24,430 nucleotides of DNA from an uncultured Ruminococcus sp. (GTDB lineage: Bacteria; Bacillota; Clostridia; Oscillospirales; Ruminococcaceae): assembly GCA_900550695.1 (NCBI GenBank), contig URTF01000030.1:1-24430 (forward strand), given 5' to 3'. The translations under genes and the position numbers were made by a program. The notes under the pieces were generated by a model. It was not told the DNA's origin and searched no databases. It saw nothing but the letters and a program-made list of their open reading frames with translations. Shown here in pieces: positions 21,296-24,430 of the stretch (positions within the stretch are counted from its first letter, which is position 1; each line of letters starts with the position of its first letter).

Positions 21296-22658
21296 CCACG
21301 ATCCTGCTTATCCAGACGCCTTTTCTTATAAGGATATATCCTATGACGACTTTTATGATGTCAGCCGCACAAACTATCGTGTAAACGGGCAGTATCGGCA
21401 GTGCTGTAAAGGTGCAGAGAACGTATGCGAGCGGCACGGAGAACACCCACGAGAACACGCTGTCAAAGAGGAATGTCACGAACGTTTTTCCTCCCGAGCG
21501 CAGTGTGAAATACATTGCATTGAGGTAGCCCTGAACGGGGAAAAACGCCGCCGTTATGATGATGAAGCTTGTTCCGAGCGAGCGCACCTCGTCCGTGGTA
21601 TCATAGACGAGCGGAAAGATTTTCGACACCGATATCAGCGCCGCCGTCAGGATAAGACACGCTCCGCCCGTGAATTTCATCAGTGAGAACGAGTCACGTT
21701 TCGCTTTGTCGTATTCGCCTGCACCGAGGGTCTGACCTATGAGAATACCAACTGCGTTTCCGAGCGCAACAAACACTACGTTGAGCAGATTGCACAGGGA
21801 GTTTGAAATATTCATTCCTGCGACTATTTCAAGTCCTCTTGTTGCATAAGTCTGCGTAAGGACCGCTATCGCACCTGCCCACAGGAATTCATTGAGGAAT
21901 ATCGGCGTACCCTTTTTGAACATTTTGAGCGCAAGGTCTTTCGGTACAAGGAATGTCTTATAAAGTCCCTGCAGAAATTCGTGCTTGTCCCTGCGGAGGT
22001 TTGCCCATATAACAACAACGAGCATTTCGACAAACCTTGCGAGGACGGTCGCTATCGCCGCACCCCTTACGCCAAGCTCGGGAAAGCCGAGCTTTCCGAA
22101 TATGAGCAGATAATTGAACACGATATCCACAACGACCGATGAAACTCCTGCGACCATCGGCTTTATGCTGTCGCCCGATTCACGCAGTGAGCTTGCATAT
22201 ATCTGCGTTACAGCGAACGGGAGCAGTCCGAGCAGCATGATCCGCAGGTAGTCTTTTGCGTTCTGCATTGTGATTGCCGCATCTATCGAGCCGCTTTCGC
22301 CTTTGAGGTAAAGTCCGATAAGGAACTCGTCCCCGAACAGGAACGCAAGCACCCCGATAACAAGAAATGCCGCACATATAAAACGCTTCATTCGTATTGC
22401 GCTTCGGAAGCCCTCTGTATTCCCCTGACCGTAAAACTGAGCGGCGTAGATGCCCGGTCCCGATATCCCCCCGAAGATGCCGAGATTGAATACGAAAATA
22501 AGCTGACCGACTATCGTTACCGCCGTCATTGCCTCCGTTCCGAGGCTTCCCACCATAACGCTGTCGACAAGTCCGACCATATTCGTAATGCCGTTCTGTA
22601 TCATCATCGGAACGGCGAGCGTCAGCGCACGGCGGTATATACTGTTTTTCTCTTTCAT
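21276..22658 (-). CDS. MATE family multidrug/metabolite efflux transporter
   Basis: A 460-residue integral membrane antiporter with about 12 hydrophobic segments. The N-terminus, with ALTLAVPMMIQNGITNMVGL followed by VDSVMVGSLGTEAMTAV, is the classic MatE signature, and the second half repeats the fold (GTPIFLNEFLWAGAIAVLTQ). FYGQGN and the GQTLGAGEYDKAKR segment are family hallmarks. Length is normal. The substrate cannot be read from sequence; Na+ or H+ coupling is general to the family. ATG 22658 has GGGAGGTGA upstream. The last codons (N-S-E-L-stop) come from an AATTCGGAATT repeat unit, so the extreme C-terminus may be secondary. It has its own promoter and is divergent from the acetyltransferase gene. 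Confidence 0.95.
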   Translation of the reverse strand: MKEKNSIYRRALTLAVPMMIQNGITNMVGLVDSVMVGSLGTEAMTAVTIVGQLIFVFNLGIFGGISGPGIYAAQFYGQGNTEGFRSAIRMKRFICAAFLVIGVLAFLFGDEFLIGLYLKGESGSIDAAITMQNAKDYLRIMLLGLLPFAVTQIYASSLRESGDSIKPMVAGVSSVVVDIVFNYLLIFGKLGFPELGVRGAAIATVLARFVEMLVVVIWANLRRDKHEFLQGLYKTFLVPKDLALKMFKKGTPIFLNEFLWAGAIAVLTQTYATRGLEIVAGMNISNSLCNLLNVVFVALGNAVGILIGQTLGAGEYDKAKRDSFSLMKFTGGACLILTAALISVSKIFPLVYDTTDEVRSLGTSFIIITAAFFPVQGYLNAMYFTLRSGGKTFVTFLFDSVFSWVFSVPLAYVLCTFTALPILPVYTIVCAADIIKVVIGYILIRKGVWISRIVEENSEL

Positions 22659-22704
22659 TTCAGGTCACCTCCCAATATAATAAATGCGAAAGAAATATTC
22701 AATG

Positions 22705-22733
22705 ATTATAGCACAGCGTATCTGCATTGTCAA
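22705..22733 (-). promoter_or_regulatory. Promoter of the MATE gene
   Basis: Perfect on the reverse strand: TTGACA (22733-22728), 17 nt, TATAAT (22710-22705), about 47 nt before the start codon. Confidence 0.82.
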
Positions 22734-22757
22734 GTTTGAATTTTTGCCCGAATTTTC

Positions 22758-22786
22758 TTGCATTTTTGCACTTTTAGTGCTATAAT
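22758..22786 (+). promoter_or_regulatory. Promoter of the acetyltransferase gene
   Basis: TTGCAT (22758-22763), 17 nt, TATAAT (22781-22786), 26 nt before the ATG. It is back to back with the MATE promoter with 24 nt between the -35 boxes, so a shared regulator is possible. Confidence 0.65.
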
Positions 22787-22811
22787 CGAACCCGAAGGGA
22801 AGTGTTCGCTT

Positions 22812-23417
22812 ATGAACGATGAGATAACAGTAAGATTTGCCGAGATCTCCGATGCAAAGGCAATATCGGAGATATACAGACCCTATGTCCTCGAAACGGC
22901 GATAACCTTTGAATACGATCCGCCGACGAAAGAGGAATTTGAAGCGAGGATAGCAAAAACAAAGCAGAAATATCCCTATATCTGCGCAGAGATCAGCGGG
23001 AAAACAGTCGGCTATGCCTATGTAAGTCCCTTTGTCGGCAGAAAAGCGTATGAACACTCGGTCGAGACCTCGATATATGTCGATATGGCATACAGAAAGC
23101 ACGGCATAGGCAAAAAGCTTTATGAAACGCTTGAAAAGCTGCTTGCGGAAATGAATGTTTACAACCTCTGCGCCTGCATCGGCGTACCCTCCGGCGAGGC
23201 GGACGGACATCTTGACCGAAACAGCGAGGATTTTCACGCTCATCTCGGCTATCGATATGTCGGCGGCTTCGTAAAGTGCGGTTACAAATTTGACCGCTGG
23301 TACGATATGATCTGGATGGAGAAAATTCTTACCCCTCACCCCGATGTTCCGCCCGAATTTATAAATGTGAACGGGCTTTCCGCCGAAGCTGTGGCAAAAT
23401 GCGGAATAAAGCTCTGA
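22812..23417 (+). CDS. GNAT N-acetyltransferase, phosphinothricin/methionine sulfoximine type
   Basis: A 201-residue acetyl-CoA-dependent enzyme. ISEIYRPYVLETAITFEYDP (18-37) matches the Pat/Bar/MddA N-terminal signature; the acetyl-CoA loop is YRKHGIG (94-100) and the C-terminal HLGYRYVGGFVKCGYKFDRW is the usual family ending. Such enzymes acetylate glutamate analogues, methionine sulfone or sulfoximine, or other amines; the real substrate here is unknown. A C-terminal extension of about 20 residues after WMEKI is slightly longer than usual. ATG 22812 is chosen over an upstream in-frame TTG because AAGGGA precedes it and the upstream part would cover the promoter. The next gene starts 37 nt downstream on the same strand. 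Confidence 0.9.
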   Translation: MNDEITVRFAEISDAKAISEIYRPYVLETAITFEYDPPTKEEFEARIAKTKQKYPYICAEISGKTVGYAYVSPFVGRKAYEHSVETSIYVDMAYRKHGIGKKLYETLEKLLAEMNVYNLCACIGVPSGEADGHLDRNSEDFHAHLGYRYVGGFVKCGYKFDRWYDMIWMEKILTPHPDVPPEFINVNGLSAEAVAKCGIKL

Positions 23418-23454
23418 TATCCGCAAAAACAACAACCTTAGGAGGACAACAGCT

Positions 23455-24378
23455 ATGAACGCAGATAAGGTAAAAAAGCAAGGCAAAAAGGGTGACGGGA
23501 TCTATATTTTCATCATCGTTATATTGGTGATATTCAATATACTTCTGATAAAGCATATACAAAGCGATAAGCTTGCCGGTCTGAAAGAATACCTCACGGA
23601 ATACTATTATTCTCAGGAAAATCTTGACGGCGCAATGCGAAAAAAGCTTGGCGATATATATGACGAGGGTTCTTACGGCAACTTTGAAAATTATGTTTAC
23701 AAGCTTGTTCTTGATGATATCAACCAATACGAACCCGAACGGCTCGCCGAGTATAACCGCATTTTCAGCAAAGCAGAGTCGGAGCGTGTGGAAAATCTTT
23801 TTGCGGAAGCGGGCGAAACAACCGTCACAGCCAAGGGCGGGATATGCTGCATCAAGCTGAGTGATTTTACACTGAAAGAAACCTACAGCAGTCTTATGCA
23901 GTACTCCGATCTGCTCAAAAGCTCGGACAAATTCATTATCGACCTGCGTGACAATTAAGGTGGAAGCATTGACGAGCTTTCAAAAGTCCTTTCGCTTTTT
24001 TACAATAAAGGCGAGGTAGTTATGACCGAAGTCAGCGACAACAGGACTATCGAACACAAGTCAAAAACCGACAAATTGATCGGCTTTGACAGGCTTGTTT
24101 TTCTCTGCAATGAGAACACCGCAAGCTCCGCCGAAGCAATGATATTCTGTATGCAGTCCGATTTCGGGGACAAGGTTTCCGTTGTCGGCACAAAGACCTA
24201 CGGAAAGAATTTTACTTATGCATTCAAAAAGTTCAATGACGGTCACGATTTTATTTTTGTATCATCGCTGATGTGCAGCGGCGGAAAAGAAACTTTCAGC
24301 GAGAACGGCATTTCTCCCGACTATGAAAAAAGCGATGATGAGAGCTTTGACTTCGCGCTGAAACTGCTTAATAAGTAA
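23455..24378 (+). pseudogene. S41-type (C-terminal processing) peptidase with one in-frame TAA
   Basis: One 308-codon frame broken only by TAA at 23956-23958 (codon 168). Residues 15-35 are a membrane anchor (IYIFIIVILVIFNILLI). The part before the stop ends SDKFIIDLRDN and the part after it begins GGSIDEL, so the stop is exactly the variable residue of the S41 motif DLRDN-x-GG. Downstream in the same frame are ENTASSAEAM, with the probable catalytic Ser224, and TKTYGKNF, with the probable general-base Lys251. There is no PDZ domain. ATG 23455 has AGGAGG about 10 nt upstream. If the stop is real the product lacks its active site. Alternatives are a sequencing error or stop readthrough; an ATG at 24022 could give only a fragment. 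Confidence 0.8.
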
Positions 24379-24430
24379 TACTAATTCTCGATCAACCTAT
24401 AGACAAACTCTCGGCTATAATAAGTTCATT

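Noticed and set aside
24393..24421. Possible promoter with TATAAT at 24416-24421
   Set aside because: No acceptable -35 box 16-18 nt upstream, and the downstream gene is outside the window.

Overview
The window looks like chromosomal DNA from a low-to-moderate GC, Gram-positive Clostridia, most likely a Ruminococcus-like gut or rumen member. The basis is the consensus TTGACA-17-TATAAT promoters, AGGAGG ribosome binding sites, frequent TTG starts, a cdaA-cdaR pair, a cluster of lipoproteins and dispersed AATTCGGAATGCGG-type intergenic repeats. The species is an inference; there is no rRNA or tRNA gene here to anchor it.

Layout. (1) 1-2984, minus strand: ilvB-ilvN-ilvC, branched-chain amino acid synthesis, with ilvC running off the left edge. 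(2) 2985-3469: a divergent intergenic region with two good promoters and a dispersed repeat between them. (3) 3470-8826, plus strand: cdaA-cdaR (c-di-AMP synthesis and its regulator), a zinc-ribbon NUDIX hydrolase, a COG2509-type FAD dehydrogenase and trmO (tRNA m6t6A37). (4) 9052-11406: glycogen phosphorylase glgP with its own promoter and a leader hairpin. (5) 11707-20186, minus strand: a CNNM/CorC-type CBS membrane protein followed by five tandem, divergent transglutaminase-like (TG) lipoproteins, all keeping the Cys-His-Asp triad. (6) 20187-21275: non-protein-rich DNA with a candidate type I toxin-antitoxin module (a 27-residue hydrophobic peptide and a convergent small RNA sharing a bidirectional terminator), a 100-bp hairpin element and a composite repeat. 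(7) 21276-22658, minus: MATE efflux transporter. (8) 22812-24378, plus: a GNAT acetyltransferase of the phosphinothricin/methionine-sulfoximine type and an S41-type peptidase gene interrupted by one in-frame TAA at its conserved DLRDN-x-GG motif.

How the parts fit. The CNNM gene overlaps the first TG gene and the TG genes are closely spaced, so the six probably form one transcription unit for envelope proteins driven from about 20260. The ilv genes form a classic operon. cdaA and cdaR overlap by 17 nt, but the glmM gene that often follows them is not present.

Most unusual items: the unannotated type I toxin-antitoxin locus at 20579-20800, in which both RNAs start with related sequence and the antitoxin RNA carries a copy of the toxin mRNA's anti-Shine-Dalgarno arm; the five-gene TG lipoprotein array with a shared C-terminal module; and a two-copy, approximately 100-bp hairpin element (8039-8128 and 20919-21020) whose stems differ in compensating ways while its apical sequence is identical.
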